Part shown: positions 1 through 8,598 of the stretch, in pieces
Layout: every line of letters starts with the position of its first letter
Position numbering within the stretch: position 1 is the first letter of the stretch
Assembly (NCBI GenBank): GCA_023484105.1
Contig: JAMDBD010000015.1
Span: 1-53,312 of the forward strand
DNA length: 53,312 nt
Reading direction: 5' to 3'
Origin: Thermoplasmatota archaeon
GTDB lineage: Archaea > Thermoplasmatota > Thermoplasmata > Thermoplasmatales > Thermoplasmataceae
The notes under the pieces: generated by a model
What the model was told of the DNA's origin: nothing
The model's input: the letters and a program-made list of their open reading frames with translations, nothing else
The model's database searches: none
Position numbers and translations under genes: made by a program

Positions 1-165
1 GCTGTTTAATACCTTGATCCGCTAAATTTTGAGGCCTTAATAGAAAACCATTTAATGCCTTAACCTGTTAAATTTTAAGGCCTTAAAAGACAACAGACTC
101 ACTACCCTCTTCCAAGATGCAGAGTTTTACCCTCCAATATACAATGAACCATTGAAATTATCCAA

Positions 166-188
166 TACACTCTTATGACAAGAGTGTA
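166..188. repeat. perfect 9-bp inverted repeat, operator-like
   Basis: The arms TACACTCTT and AAGAGTGTA are separated by ATGAC. A second, related palindrome lies 98 bp further on and starts with the same half-site. Two copies of one palindrome in a gene-poor stretch look like binding sites for a dimeric DNA-binding protein. Confidence 0.6.
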
Positions 189-263
189 GTGCAAACGATG
201 GAAAAATGAATTTTAAAAATGCATACAGAAGCCGTAAATTAAAGGTTTATCAAACGGTTTAAT

Positions 264-285
264 ACACTCTTGTAAACAAAAGTGT
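264..285. repeat. 10-bp inverted repeat with one mismatch, operator-like
   Basis: The arms ACACTCTTGT and ACAAAAGTGT surround a 2-nt centre. The left arm shares AATACACTCTT with the palindrome at 166-188, so both probably bind the same factor. It ends 9 bp before the first copy of the direct repeat at 295. Confidence 0.55.
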
Positions 286-294
286 GCATGCCAC

Positions 295-341
295 AATGAC
301 CCGCTATGTGACTTATATAATGATAGAGAGGGAGTCCAGAA
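295..341 (+). repeat. direct repeat block A, copy 1 (promoter-like)
   Basis: This 47-bp block matches 600-646 at about 41 of 47 positions. Both copies contain cttatataatgatagagaggg, that is, a TATA-like box followed by a purine run. No gene follows copy 1 within the expected distance. Confidence 0.7.
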
Positions 342-496
342 ACGTGTCACTTTTGGTGAAATCAGTAAAGAGAACCAATCATCCAAATAGGAATTTTAAG
401 GTTTTCCTTGAAAGAACTACTTGTCACCACAATGTGATTTTTATGTCATTATGAAGTGACATTCTTTTATTGTACCCTTGATTTTACGGTTTCCTC

Positions 497-567
497 ATTT
501 GTCACTCCATCGAAATTTTAAATAGTCTTCACAAATATGATCAGTATGACGAGACCAAGTGGAGTAC
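497..567 (+). repeat. direct repeat block B, copy 1 (promoter-like)
   Basis: The block shares CACTCC, GAAATTTTAAATA, the CAAATAT run and the CAAGxGGAG end with 779-850. Copy 2 leads into the small gene at 860. After copy 1 there is no matching ORF, so copy 1 may be the remnant of a duplicated gene start. Confidence 0.6.
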
Positions 568-599
568 CTAAAGAGATTTGGCACCAAGTAAAGCCCTTG

Positions 600-646
600 A
601 ATGACCCACTATAGGACTTATATAATGATAGAGAGGGCGTCCGAAA
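600..646 (+). repeat. direct repeat block A, copy 2
   Basis: Second copy of the 295-341 block, offset 305 bp. The DNA between the A and B blocks is not conserved between the two units. Only the promoter-like segments are retained, which suggests selection on the sites rather than a recent simple duplication. Confidence 0.7.
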
Positions 647-778
647 TGGCGTTAAAAAGTTAAACGCAACGCAGTAGAAATTACAGAAAAACCGTTTATT
701 TGCAGTATCAAACGGAGAAATGCAGTATTTGAAAAATACATGAAAAACAGATGAAAATTTGGTTCAATAGAGATGAAA

Positions 779-850
779 ATTTATCACTCCCTGAAATTTT
801 AAATACTCTCCGCAAATATAATCAATAACCCGATCAAAGAGCCCAAGGGA
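779..850 (+). promoter_or_regulatory. repeat block B, copy 2: probable promoter of the small gene at 860
   Basis: It contains attttaaatact (about 797-808) as a TATA-like box. It ends in the strong Shine-Dalgarno string gggagggg, 6 nt before the ATG at 860. The leader would be about 30 nt. It is related to 497-567. Confidence 0.5.
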
Positions 851-859
851 GGGGAATTA

Positions 860-1066
860 ATGAGAAAGGTTTACGACATTCGATACCAAGGCGGTAAGTG
901 CCCTCTTGGCTACGAATATGTTGAGCCATACAGCAGAGATGGCATCTATGTTCGTGGCTACTGCAGAAAGATAAACTCCAGGAAAGCAAGGAAGGAAGCA
1001 CAATACTACGAGAGACTTGATAACGAGAGAGCTGAGGAAAGGCAGGACTTCTGGTCTCATTTTTGA
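860..1066 (+). CDS. small unrecognised protein, 68 aa
   Basis: I do not recognise a family. The protein is rich in Tyr, Arg and Glu. Two cysteines (KCPLGYE near residue 13 and GYCRK near residue 35) flank a GYEYVEPYSRDGIYVRGYCRK-like patch of alternating aromatic and charged residues. A basic/acidic helix follows, ending in DFWSHF. The start is supported by the GGGAGGGG ribosome binding site 6 nt upstream. The opposite-strand frame over the same DNA has a less convincing composition. The gene lies inside the AT-rich repeat region, directly before a tRNA 3'-end fragment, so it is probably part of an integrated element. Function unknown. Confidence 0.6.
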   Translation: MRKVYDIRYQGGKCPLGYEYVEPYSRDGIYVRGYCRKINSRKARKEAQYYERLDNERAEERQDFWSHF

Positions 1067-1186
1067 ACCTGTGAAGAAATGAAGACTTATCGGATTCATG
1101 CCATAAATAGCCTTATACATATACCAATTAACCTTAAGCAAAATACCTAAATTAAAGGTTTTCACAATTAGTTAAACCCTATAGAG

Positions 1187-1206
1187 ACTAAATCCCGGCG
1201 GGTCCG
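1187..1206 (+). other. tRNA 3'-end-like fragment, candidate attachment site
   Basis: The 17 nt AAATCCCGGCGGGTCCG at 1190-1206 reads as the 3' strand of a T-stem, an acceptor strand and discriminator G, as in an archaeal tRNA whose 5' end would be GGACCCG. The upstream bases do not form the rest of a T-arm or any cloverleaf, so it is a fragment rather than a gene. Archaeal tyrosine-integrase elements leave such a copy at their distal end. With the fragment on the plus strand, the element would lie to its left, consistent with the unusual DNA at 1-1186. Confidence 0.5.
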
Positions 1207-1725
1207 TCCTGACATATTATAATCGTAATTGAGCAAACGCACTAACTGTTAGGCACCAGCCTGTCAGCTTTTGATTAGCTGGTTAGTGATGTTTGTACTT
1301 GTGGCACAGGCGGTATAATAAGACATCAATACAGAAAGGTGTTTCGCGGGGAGCAAATGGATATGGGATCTGTACAATGGATTCATTTTTGTATCGTGTG
1401 TATGATCTTCTGAATATCGATTCTATTCTGCGCAGGAGGACTCTGCCTGAATAGATCGATCGAGGCAAGAGATGATAGAAGCCCTTAAGGATACAGAATA
1501 CACTTTTTCTTTACAAGAAATAGATCAGGATCCGGAAGCATGATTGCACTGTCCAGGACATCACAGTAATGAACATCCGGGACGCGAAAGTCAAACGCCT
1601 GATGGAGACATGTTGAATAAGAAAACACACTTACTTTTAAGAGGTATTTCCCCTGGGACATATTGGAATTGAAGTTTCAACACATCATGGCCATATACAT
1701 AACTGATGTTATCAGCGGTGATACT
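1207..1725. other. intergenic, no recognisable gene
   Basis: Short open stretches exist on both strands, but none has a convincing start, composition or family motif. A plus-strand stretch near 1295-1455 (LWHRRYNK... to RRRTLPE) is faintly transposase-like but too short and degenerate to call. Confidence 0.5.
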
Positions 1726-2952
1726 TCACTCTAATGTCTGCTGTGACCGGAATCTCCTTTTGAATGGCACGTCCATGATCAGGTACAGAGCTGCGACAGC
1801 AACTGTGGAAAACGCCACAATTATCCAGAACTGTTGAGGAATACCTGCCAGATACGAAAGCAATGATAGACCCAGAACAGAACCAGCAAAGGTTCCAAGA
1901 CTCGTGTAAAGACTGTAAACCCCTATGTATGATCCGCGGAATTCGAGCGGTGCAATAGAGGTGATTATGCTCTGTGTTGTCGGTGCCATGAAATCCTCCC
2001 CTATTGTTGAAATAAACATAAACAGGAGCAGTATCCCAAGACTCCCAGGACCGAGAAGAACCAGGAAGGAAATACCGCCGAATGCAACGCCGATGGCTCT
2101 CCAGGCCATTGGTGTTAGATAACTTGTCATTAGCTTCAGAAAAGGGACCTGCATTATTACGACCAGAATCCCGTTGAATGCCCAGATATAACCAATGTAA
2201 ATTATAGGCATATTCTGCAGAACAACAGTGTATATAGTAAGCGCACTCGATCTCTGGTTTGAGAGTATCGCATATAGGATTCCAACAATCATAAACGACA
2301 GGAAAAACCTGTCTGCCTTATAGGATACATTGAGCGATTTTCTCGTTACAGTCTTGCCTGTTGGAATATGTGTTTCTCTCATGAACTTGTAAAGAATCAG
2401 AACCTCTATCACGTTTGACAACGATGCAAGGAGAAATATATATTGCAGGCCATACGAGGCAAGAAAGGCTCCAATCAATGGGCCAAAAGCAAAACCTAGA
2501 TTAGCCATAAGTCTCAGGGCTGTATATCCTGAAAGTCTATCTGAAACGCTTGTAACGTCAGCAACGGTGGCCTGCACGGCGGGATACTGAATTGCATTGA
2601 CTACTATGGTGAGGAGCCATGCTGCAACCAGAATGATCAGGAAATCATGATAGTATATAATTAGAAACATAAGAAAATAAAAAAATATGTTTGGAATCTG
2701 AGTGAAGACAAGTATCTTCCTTCTGCCAATCCTGTCAGTCCATATGCCTGCATAGTATTGCACGAAGGCCATTATCAGAGTGCCGCTACCTATCAGCAAT
2801 CCTGTTTCGAAAAATCCCACTCCATAATCTATTACAAAAACAAGTGGAAGCAAAATAAATGTGGACGATCTACCGAAGGATCTCACAAAACGTGTTATTC
2901 CAAGCAACCAGACTCGACGATCCAGACCTGTCAGCCTGTATGAATAGTACAT
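1726..2952 (-). CDS. MFS family transporter
   Basis: This 408-aa integral membrane protein has about 12 hydrophobic segments, the usual length and layout of a major facilitator. The loop after the second segment contains GIWTDRIGRRKIL (near residues 70-83), the MFS motif A, which supports membership strongly. The substrate cannot be read from sequence; drug or metabolite efflux is the generic expectation. The gene stands alone on the minus strand. The next gene upstream is the PLP decarboxylase on the same strand, about 610 bp away, so co-transcription is uncertain. Confidence 0.85.
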   Translation of the reverse strand: MYYSYRLTGLDRRVWLLGITRFVRSFGRSSTFILLPLVFVIDYGVGFFETGLLIGSGTLIMAFVQYYAGIWTDRIGRRKILVFTQIPNIFFYFLMFLIIYYHDFLIILVAAWLLTIVVNAIQYPAVQATVADVTSVSDRLSGYTALRLMANLGFAFGPLIGAFLASYGLQYIFLLASLSNVIEVLILYKFMRETHIPTGKTVTRKSLNVSYKADRFFLSFMIVGILYAILSNQRSSALTIYTVVLQNMPIIYIGYIWAFNGILVVIMQVPFLKLMTSYLTPMAWRAIGVAFGGISFLVLLGPGSLGILLLFMFISTIGEDFMAPTTQSIITSIAPLEFRGSYIGVYSLYTSLGTFAGSVLGLSLLSYLAGIPQQFWIIVAFSTVAVAALYLIMDVPFKRRFRSQQTLE

Positions 2953-3564
2953 CTTCTGTCTCTCTCCGGCTCATTGCCAACAGCACTTAACCATTGTGAT
3001 CCTTTCAGAGTTTCACTGTGAAAGTAGGACCCGAAGTGATAAACTGCCAGATACCTTGATTTCTCAAAATGTAACTATCGATAGATAATATGAGAACAAC
3101 CAAACATGTGTCAAACATTGATGTGCTTTCCGCTTTCCTTTTTTCCGTGACTGATCTGGTTAATCTTTAAGATGCTGTTTTATGCCATTTACTGGCTTAC
3201 GATTGCGAGATCATAGTTCCCGCAATAAATATATCCGAAATGCTAGAAATTCTCATCCTATATCAATACAAATTGCGAAATATCGACGTTTTCACTCATC
3301 GCACTTCTCGGAGATTTCGGAGGTGAGAAAAAAGCGGATGTCAGTGCCAAAAAAGTAATTTATAGCAATTAGCCACTCATTCTTTCATGGAAAATGAATC
3401 AGATGCTTAAAACACAGAGACGTTTCGTGAATTACACAAATTGTATGAAATCAGAGAAAACCTCAGACATCTCCAGTGATGCGTTCACTTCAGGTTTTTA
3501 ATCCAGTCATGAGAGCCTTAAGGAGCGGGTAGTTGGTATGAATAGAAATTATGAGAAATAAAAA
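2953..3564. other. intergenic, 612 bp, no gene seen
   Basis: It is AT-rich with frequent stops in all frames. A TATA-like tttata sits near 3358 on the plus strand, but the ATG about 30 nt downstream opens only a 7-codon frame. No tRNA or obvious structured RNA was recognised. Confidence 0.5.
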
Positions 3565-4812
3565 TCAGAACATCTGCTCAAAGAATTCCTCAGGATTGGC
3601 TATTTTTCCTGCAGATTCAATAATTTTTCCGTTTATGAAACTGTATTCCGAGGGAATATCCTGCAGGAGAAAGAAAACGGGGCTCATTGATAGTCCATAA
3701 GCACCTGCCTTCATGATGCCTATAATATTTCCCTCTTCTATTCTGTCTGGCATTTCCACATCGATACCGAAGCAGTCTAGCGGTGTACAAAGGGGTCCGA
3801 ATACTGAATACTTTCTCATTGCCCCGCCTTCTAATTTAGGAAAAATAAGTCTGACAGGATGTGCCTCCTTCATGAAGGCAACTCTCATGAAGCCGTTCAT
3901 TCCACCGTCTGTGATCAGGATTCGTCTGCCGCTTCCATCCTTGACGTCGACTACACGAGTAAGGAAGACACCGCAGTCTGCCGTAATGTATCTCCCAGTT
4001 TCGAAATGTATAAGTTTGTCGTCGAGTCCAAAATCCTGCAGGAGAATTCTCATACCAGAGGCAAACTTCTGCAGATCAAGTTCACTTTCTGCCGTTGAAT
4101 ATGGGATTCCGAAACCACCACCAAGATCAATGTTTTCAAATTTTGATCTGTAAGAGGAAATTCTTCTGAGAACATCGTGGTGATGTTTTACCATAATCCT
4201 GTAATCAAGGAGCTGACTCCCCATATAGTAATGTATTCCTACAAGTTTCCTGTCTATGCTTCTTAGCATTCCAAGTGAATCTCCCAACTGATCAATTGCT
4301 ATACCAAACTTGGAATCGGGCCCTGTCATTGACTCTTTAACGCCTGGTACAGTGCTACCGGCATTGATCCTGAGAAATATCTTCGTTATGCCATTATGAA
4401 ATCTAAGAACAGTGTTAAGTTCCCTGAGTGATTCTAAGGCAATTCCGTATATCCCAAGTTCCATAGCGTACTTTATCAGGCGTTCACTTTTTCCAGGACC
4501 TAGAAGAAGTAGTTTGTCAGCTCTCTGACCGCTTGCTACGGCATGTCTGAGTTCCCCTAGTGACGAAACTTCAGTCATGTAACCTTCCTGAATTGTCCAT
4601 TTAAGTATTGTTCTGGATGGATTGGCTTTCATGGAATAGAATATTCTAGATTGCTGGGATACCGTCTTAAGGGCATCCATCAGCATGCCAGATCTGGTTA
4701 GAAATACGTTGTAATCATACCAGTATGCTGGTGTGGAAATTCGTTCCATGCCAGTGTCTGGAAAGTTTGGGAAAGTAAATCCAAGATCAATTCTTCCTGA
4801 TCCTGTTTGCAC
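3565..4812 (-). CDS. PLP-dependent decarboxylase, Orn/DAP/Arg decarboxylase 2 family (fold type III)
   Basis: This 415-aa cytosolic enzyme should decarboxylate a basic or dicarboxylic amino acid using pyridoxal phosphate. FYSMKANPS places the Schiff-base lysine at about K62. HYYMGSQ near 195 is the barrel motif. DLGGGFGIPY near 232 and ETGRYI near 274 form the phosphate-binding glycine loop and the arginine strand. GPLCTPLD near 343 carries the second-subunit catalytic Cys and Asp, and GAYGLSMS follows near 372. The substrate (DAP, ornithine, or a siderophore-type precursor) cannot be decided. It starts with GTG at 4812. A TATA box (tttaaata, 4831-4838) lies about 23 nt upstream, which suggests a leaderless mRNA. 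It diverges from the DUF364-like gene. Confidence 0.85.
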   Translation of the reverse strand: MQTGSGRIDLGFTFPNFPDTGMERISTPAYWYDYNVFLTRSGMLMDALKTVSQQSRIFYSMKANPSRTILKWTIQEGYMTEVSSLGELRHAVASGQRADKLLLLGPGKSERLIKYAMELGIYGIALESLRELNTVLRFHNGITKIFLRINAGSTVPGVKESMTGPDSKFGIAIDQLGDSLGMLRSIDRKLVGIHYYMGSQLLDYRIMVKHHHDVLRRISSYRSKFENIDLGGGFGIPYSTAESELDLQKFASGMRILLQDFGLDDKLIHFETGRYITADCGVFLTRVVDVKDGSGRRILITDGGMNGFMRVAFMKEAHPVRLIFPKLEGGAMRKYSVFGPLCTPLDCFGIDVEMPDRIEEGNIIGIMKAGAYGLSMSPVFFLLQDIPSEYSFINGKIIESAGKIANPEEFFEQMF

Positions 4813-4889
4813 AGGTCAGTATTGAAACCAATATTTAAAGAACTATGTAATAACTGAGAGGCTTAAATCCACCGAGTTGATGTTGCCCA
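4813..4889. promoter_or_regulatory. divergent promoter, two TATA boxes
   Basis: This 77-bp spacer separates two GTG-started genes. For the minus gene a tttaaata box is centred near 4835, about 23 nt from its start. For the plus gene cttaaat at 4862-4868 is centred 25 nt before the GTG at 4890. Both spacings match leaderless archaeal initiation, and the two genes could share an operator. Confidence 0.6.
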
Positions 4890-5750
4890 GTGAGTACATC
4901 AATGGATGAGAAGAGGGAACCTGCCTATGACTACATGGTCGCAAAACTGAGGGACATCACAGGCTTAACGGACTGTCATATAAGCGGTCTCTGGAAGATC
5001 AATCTCATGTACCAGCCCAAGATCGGTGAGAGAATTTTTGAATATGAGGTGATAGTATGCCAGACCACCCTTGGCCAGGGAGCTTCTTATTCATTTGAAG
5101 CGGTTGACGTAAAACTTTTTTCTCAACTCCTTGGAAAAAGTGTCTCAGAGATTGACTTCAACAGCTATGATAACTTTCCGTTAAAAGTGGCAATACTTGA
5201 TTCAATATTCTCATGTTTTTATCCCGGCACTCCGGCATTAGAGACGGGTCTTTCCGGCAGATCTAGTGCAAAAGCAACCTCAAGAGCTGAAATTGTCTGC
5301 TCCGAGGTGTTAAAAATTCTAATAGACCGGATTCAGGGCAACAGATTAAAGGGTAAGATTCCAACAGTACTTAACATTGGCTATGTCAGCAGATTCAGGA
5401 CTGTATTAAAAAATCTAATCAATCACAGATTTCTCTCGACCGATCTTCATCCAGACCTGATAGGAAAGATGGTTGATGACGTTTACGTCGAGGATGGAAA
5501 TGATAAGAATGAGGAATACCTAAAAGTTGCAGATGTGGCCATAGTAACAGGCATGACCATAACAACGAAGACATTGACAGAGATAATTAACAGCGCACGC
5601 AGGTACGACACTTCACTGGTCGTGTTTGCCGAAACTGCATACAATCTTGCCTCCCACTATATCAATCTCGGCGTGGATTCTGTGGTTTGTGAAGAATTTC
5701 CATATTACATATTTGACGGGACATCCATTATTCGGGTGTTCAGAAAATAG
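4890..5750 (+). CDS. DUF364-like putative heavy-metal chelation protein
   Basis: This 286-aa soluble protein resembles the two-domain DUF4213/DUF364 layout. The N-terminal part carries LGQGASYSFEAVDVKLF followed by a helix and PLKVAILDS. The C-terminal Rossmann-like half has NIGYVSRF, then DLHPDLIG, then VADVAIVTGMTITTKTL, matching the family pattern aDvvitTGtTl.N.Tl. Members have been proposed to bind metals or metal chelates; the activity is not established. An in-frame ATG at 4902 is an alternative start, but the TATA spacing favours the GTG at 4890. The head-to-head partner is a PLP decarboxylase. Confidence 0.6.
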   Translation: MSTSMDEKREPAYDYMVAKLRDITGLTDCHISGLWKINLMYQPKIGERIFEYEVIVCQTTLGQGASYSFEAVDVKLFSQLLGKSVSEIDFNSYDNFPLKVAILDSIFSCFYPGTPALETGLSGRSSAKATSRAEIVCSEVLKILIDRIQGNRLKGKIPTVLNIGYVSRFRTVLKNLINHRFLSTDLHPDLIGKMVDDVYVEDGNDKNEEYLKVADVAIVTGMTITTKTLTEIINSARRYDTSLVVFAETAYNLASHYINLGVDSVVCEEFPYYIFDGTSIIRVFRK

Positions 5751-5822
5751 AGATAAAGGAAATAGATGCCCTGTGTATCAGCATATGTCAGAATCTGTTA
5801 ATGAATAGAGCTTTCACAAAAC

Positions 5823-7346
5823 TCAGGAACTGACTATTCCAGTTCTGTAAATACTGTAATATGGATCCGAATATACGAGTTGAAAGTACCTGTAAAGAGA
5901 GATATGATAACCGTTTACAGTGCTATTTTCCCAAGAAGAAGGTATTATCACATACCCGATGTTGTATTTGCTGATGTTCATCTCTGAACTGCCAGGGTTT
6001 ATGACAATCCAAATTGCTGCATTTCTTTCCTGAATCTGTTTCGGGCCGACTATGAACCCTGTGTACATTATAACATGGGTGCCATCCTCTGCGGAAAGAT
6101 ATTGGCCAATATAAGGCGCCACTACGGTATAATTATCGAAGTGAGTTGCTCCATAATTTATGAGAGACTGATCGTACTGAAATTGGCCTGTAAGATAAAA
6201 GTTTGAGGAGTTGTTATCAAGAATTACCTGAATAGGGCCAAACATCACCAGAATTAAAAGAATAACCTGTATTATCGCCACATTCCTGAACGATTTCCCA
6301 TTTCTGCGAAATCTAATGTGAAAGGTGTCCAGAGTCCCGATATTCATGAGAACCAGTACCGATACAAGTGGGATGATATATAGGAGTATTCTTGCAGCAA
6401 CTGTTTCGTCAAGAGGAAGATACAGTGCAAATACTGATATGGAAACAGCAGCAATGAGAAAAGGATTTCTTCTGTCAAAACTGGCTTTGTTATCGATAAA
6501 GGATATCCCAATGGTTATGCATAGGACTGCCAGTACAATGATTGTCGGGATCATAACGAAAATGATCTGAGCCGGTTCTATGGCAGTTGGGAAAATCCCA
6601 TTTCCCTGGTTGTTTGAAATAAATGCTGCGTTCAAGAAAAAACTCAAACGTGGAACCCACCATACTAGACCTACAACAAGGGAGGAAATAAAACCTGAAA
6701 AAAGAACCAGTCCGGTATTTTTCTCCTTCTTTAGGTAAAATAAAATGGAGAGAACAATCAATATATACTCTCCGATCGCCCATGTCAGGTCGTGGGTCAG
6801 TGCGATAAGAACACCGAGAAGCACACTCCACGCCACAGCACTGTTGCGTTTAATCTTTCCAGTGTGTATCATTTGCGCTAAAAACAAAATTAAGAGAAGA
6901 AAAAATTGTGCAGTTATGTATGGATATCCTCCCCAGGAAAGCGCATAAATATCCGCTCCCATCAAGGCAGATACAACAAGTGCTGTTAAGGCATATATTG
7001 GCCTGCTATAGGGATATCCAGCAACGTAAATCAAAATAGATGTGGCAACGCTGAAGGCTATGCCAATATAAAAAAGGGAAAATACGTAGAATGTTGAAAC
7101 AGATCCGCTGAAAAATAAAAGAGAAAGGAAATAATCCAAAGCAAATATGAAAGGAGGATATATGTAATTGGAGCCAGGAAAATAAATAATGTTGATGGCA
7201 GGAATTCCACCAGAAATCCTGAGCTCTCTAACAAAGGTTGCAAACTGGCCTACATCGCCCGTAGGTATAAATTTTGGAAAGAAAACAAGTAAATCAGCAA
7301 CAATAGCAAGTGCTGACACCATTGTCATTTCTTTCCAAAGCCTCAT
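5823..7346 (-). CDS. polytopic membrane protein, GT-C glycosyltransferase-like
   Basis: The 507-aa protein has roughly ten or more hydrophobic segments over its first 370 residues, then a soluble C-terminal region of about 130 residues that is probably extracytoplasmic. The first outer loop contains PTGDVGQFATFV (near 27-38) and PGSNYIYPP (near 57-65). An acidic residue in the first loop and a YPP-type segment are typical of GT-C enzymes that use lipid-linked sugars, and of archaeal relatives annotated as 6-pyruvoyl-tetrahydropterin-synthase-related membrane proteins. Its start overlaps the stop of the upstream GT4 gene (ATGA, 7343-7346), so the two are translationally coupled and probably act in one cell-surface glycan pathway. 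The exact reaction is not determinable. Confidence 0.55.
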   Translation of the reverse strand: MRLWKEMTMVSALAIVADLLVFFPKFIPTGDVGQFATFVRELRISGGIPAINIIYFPGSNYIYPPFIFALDYFLSLLFFSGSVSTFYVFSLFYIGIAFSVATSILIYVAGYPYSRPIYALTALVVSALMGADIYALSWGGYPYITAQFFLLLILFLAQMIHTGKIKRNSAVAWSVLLGVLIALTHDLTWAIGEYILIVLSILFYLKKEKNTGLVLFSGFISSLVVGLVWWVPRLSFFLNAAFISNNQGNGIFPTAIEPAQIIFVMIPTIIVLAVLCITIGISFIDNKASFDRRNPFLIAAVSISVFALYLPLDETVAARILLYIIPLVSVLVLMNIGTLDTFHIRFRRNGKSFRNVAIIQVILLILVMFGPIQVILDNNSSNFYLTGQFQYDQSLINYGATHFDNYTVVAPYIGQYLSAEDGTHVIMYTGFIVGPKQIQERNAAIWIVINPGSSEMNISKYNIGYVIIPSSWENSTVNGYHISLYRYFQLVYSDPYYSIYRTGIVSS

Positions 7347-8455
7347 CCACTCACTTTACTCCTGAACAGATCTGCCAGCCTGCCGGCTATATTGTTCCAG
7401 TCATAGTCAATAGTGAAGTGCGCTGCATTCTGGCTCAGTCTTCTCCACTCATCCTCATTTGAATAGAGGTATTTTATTCTTGATACCATGTCATCAAAGT
7501 CACTGGAAACGAAACCGTTAAATCCATTTTTTATAACTTCATTTGCTGCATAATTGTATTCACTTCTCACCGTCACGACTGGAACAGAGGCCGCCATTGC
7601 CTCAAGAGAAGCAATTGAAAATCCCTCACGATAGCTTGGCAGAACAAACAGCCATGAATTCTTTATGTGTCTTACAAGTTCGTCAGGTTCAACATGGCCA
7701 TGCAATTTAATCCTGGTATTATCACGTGCAAGAGACCTCAGACGTTCGAGCTGGCTGCCACCACCTATGATATGCAACTCCATGTCGTTCATTCCCCTTA
7801 TGGCGTGAATCAGGGCGTCCAGCCTTTTGTTTGGTTCCAGTCTTCCCACATAGATTATCTTCCCCCACTCCTTGGAGGTGTTATTGACAAAATCCCTTCT
7901 ATTGACGCCATTTTCAATAACATGGACGTTTTTTACAGGATAAGTTCGCTGTAAGAGAGTCATTATTGATTTTGACACTGTTATGTGGTTGCGAAAAATT
8001 CCTGCAATCTGCTTTTCCCATTCGACGCCCCTGCTCATCGGAAATCCTTTGCTGCTATAGAAGTCTTTCAGAACCTCGTGCCATTGAAAAAAGCTGGCAG
8101 GCGCTTTTTTAATCAGATCCGAAGACTTGACTGCATGCAGGAGTGGAAACTCGTCAAAATTAAGGATATCAAAATCCCTATTTCTCGTCAGATAGTCCCT
8201 GACTCTGCTGGAGAACTTCATAACGCCCAGAACCTTCCTGTAACTTTCCTTAAAATATTGTTTTTCTTTCAGATCCGTAATATATTCAGTGCTGATGCCA
8301 TCTACCTCTTTTTGATAGTCAAAAGGATTGGTGATAACCTTTATTTCGAATCCTTTCTTTGCAAGTCTTGTAAAGAGTTCATACGATCTTTTTTCTGCAC
8401 CACCCTCGTGAGGGTAAAAAGCTTCATTGGCCGAAAGCAGTTTGATTGTTTCCAT
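7343..8455 (-). CDS. GT4-family (GT-B fold) glycosyltransferase
   Basis: This 370-aa enzyme transfers a sugar from a nucleotide sugar to an acceptor at the cytoplasmic side. The N-terminal domain has the glycine-rich FYPHEGGAEKRSYELF loop (residues about 13-28). The C-terminal domain begins with KIIYVGRLEPNKRLDALI (near 208) and has the donor-binding EX7E region, seen as SYREGFSIASLEAMAASVPVV (near 275-295). These are hallmark GT4 features. The gene overlaps the downstream GT-C-like gene by four bases, which suggests joint action in surface glycan or glycolipid assembly. Confidence 0.9.
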   Translation of the reverse strand: METIKLLSANEAFYPHEGGAEKRSYELFTRLAKKGFEIKVITNPFDYQKEVDGISTEYITDLKEKQYFKESYRKVLGVMKFSSRVRDYLTRNRDFDILNFDEFPLLHAVKSSDLIKKAPASFFQWHEVLKDFYSSKGFPMSRGVEWEKQIAGIFRNHITVSKSIMTLLQRTYPVKNVHVIENGVNRRDFVNNTSKEWGKIIYVGRLEPNKRLDALIHAIRGMNDMELHIIGGGSQLERLRSLARDNTRIKLHGHVEPDELVRHIKNSWLFVLPSYREGFSIASLEAMAASVPVVTVRSEYNYAANEVIKNGFNGFVSSDFDDMVSRIKYLYSNEDEWRRLSQNAAHFTIDYDWNNIAGRLADLFRSKVSG

Positions 8456-8598
8456 AAACTTTCACAATGTTATTGCTAACCATTAATCCCTATTCATGTA
8501 AAAAGGTTAGCGTAAAGTCAGTACCGTTAGTGTATTCTTTCGAAAGAAAAGCTGATCGCTGGTTTACGTTATAGAATTAGCGTTATGATGAGAAAAAC

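Larger units (their letters stand above)
1..859. other. AT-rich repeat and palindrome region, no convincing gene
   Basis: I see no credible coding frame here. The stretch holds two related promoter-like blocks repeated about 300 bp apart, two operator-like palindromes that share the half-site ACACTCTT, and two copies of an AATTTTRAGGCCTTAA-like motif near positions 24-41 and 68-86. TATA-like strings (cttatataatg, attttaaat) occur in each block. The density of inverted repeats suggests a control region or replication-related region of a mobile element rather than ordinary intergenic DNA. This is inference. Confidence 0.5.

Noticed and set aside
857-1165. 102-codon minus-strand frame opposite the 68-aa gene
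   Set aside because: Hydrophobic and cysteine-rich composition typical of a shadow frame; the plus-strand gene has a strong ribosome site and the minus frame does not.
1295-1455. Plus-strand open stretch resembling a transposase C-terminus
   Set aside because: Only a faint pattern (RRYNK...); no DDE residues and many alternatives. Not strong enough to call a pseudogene.
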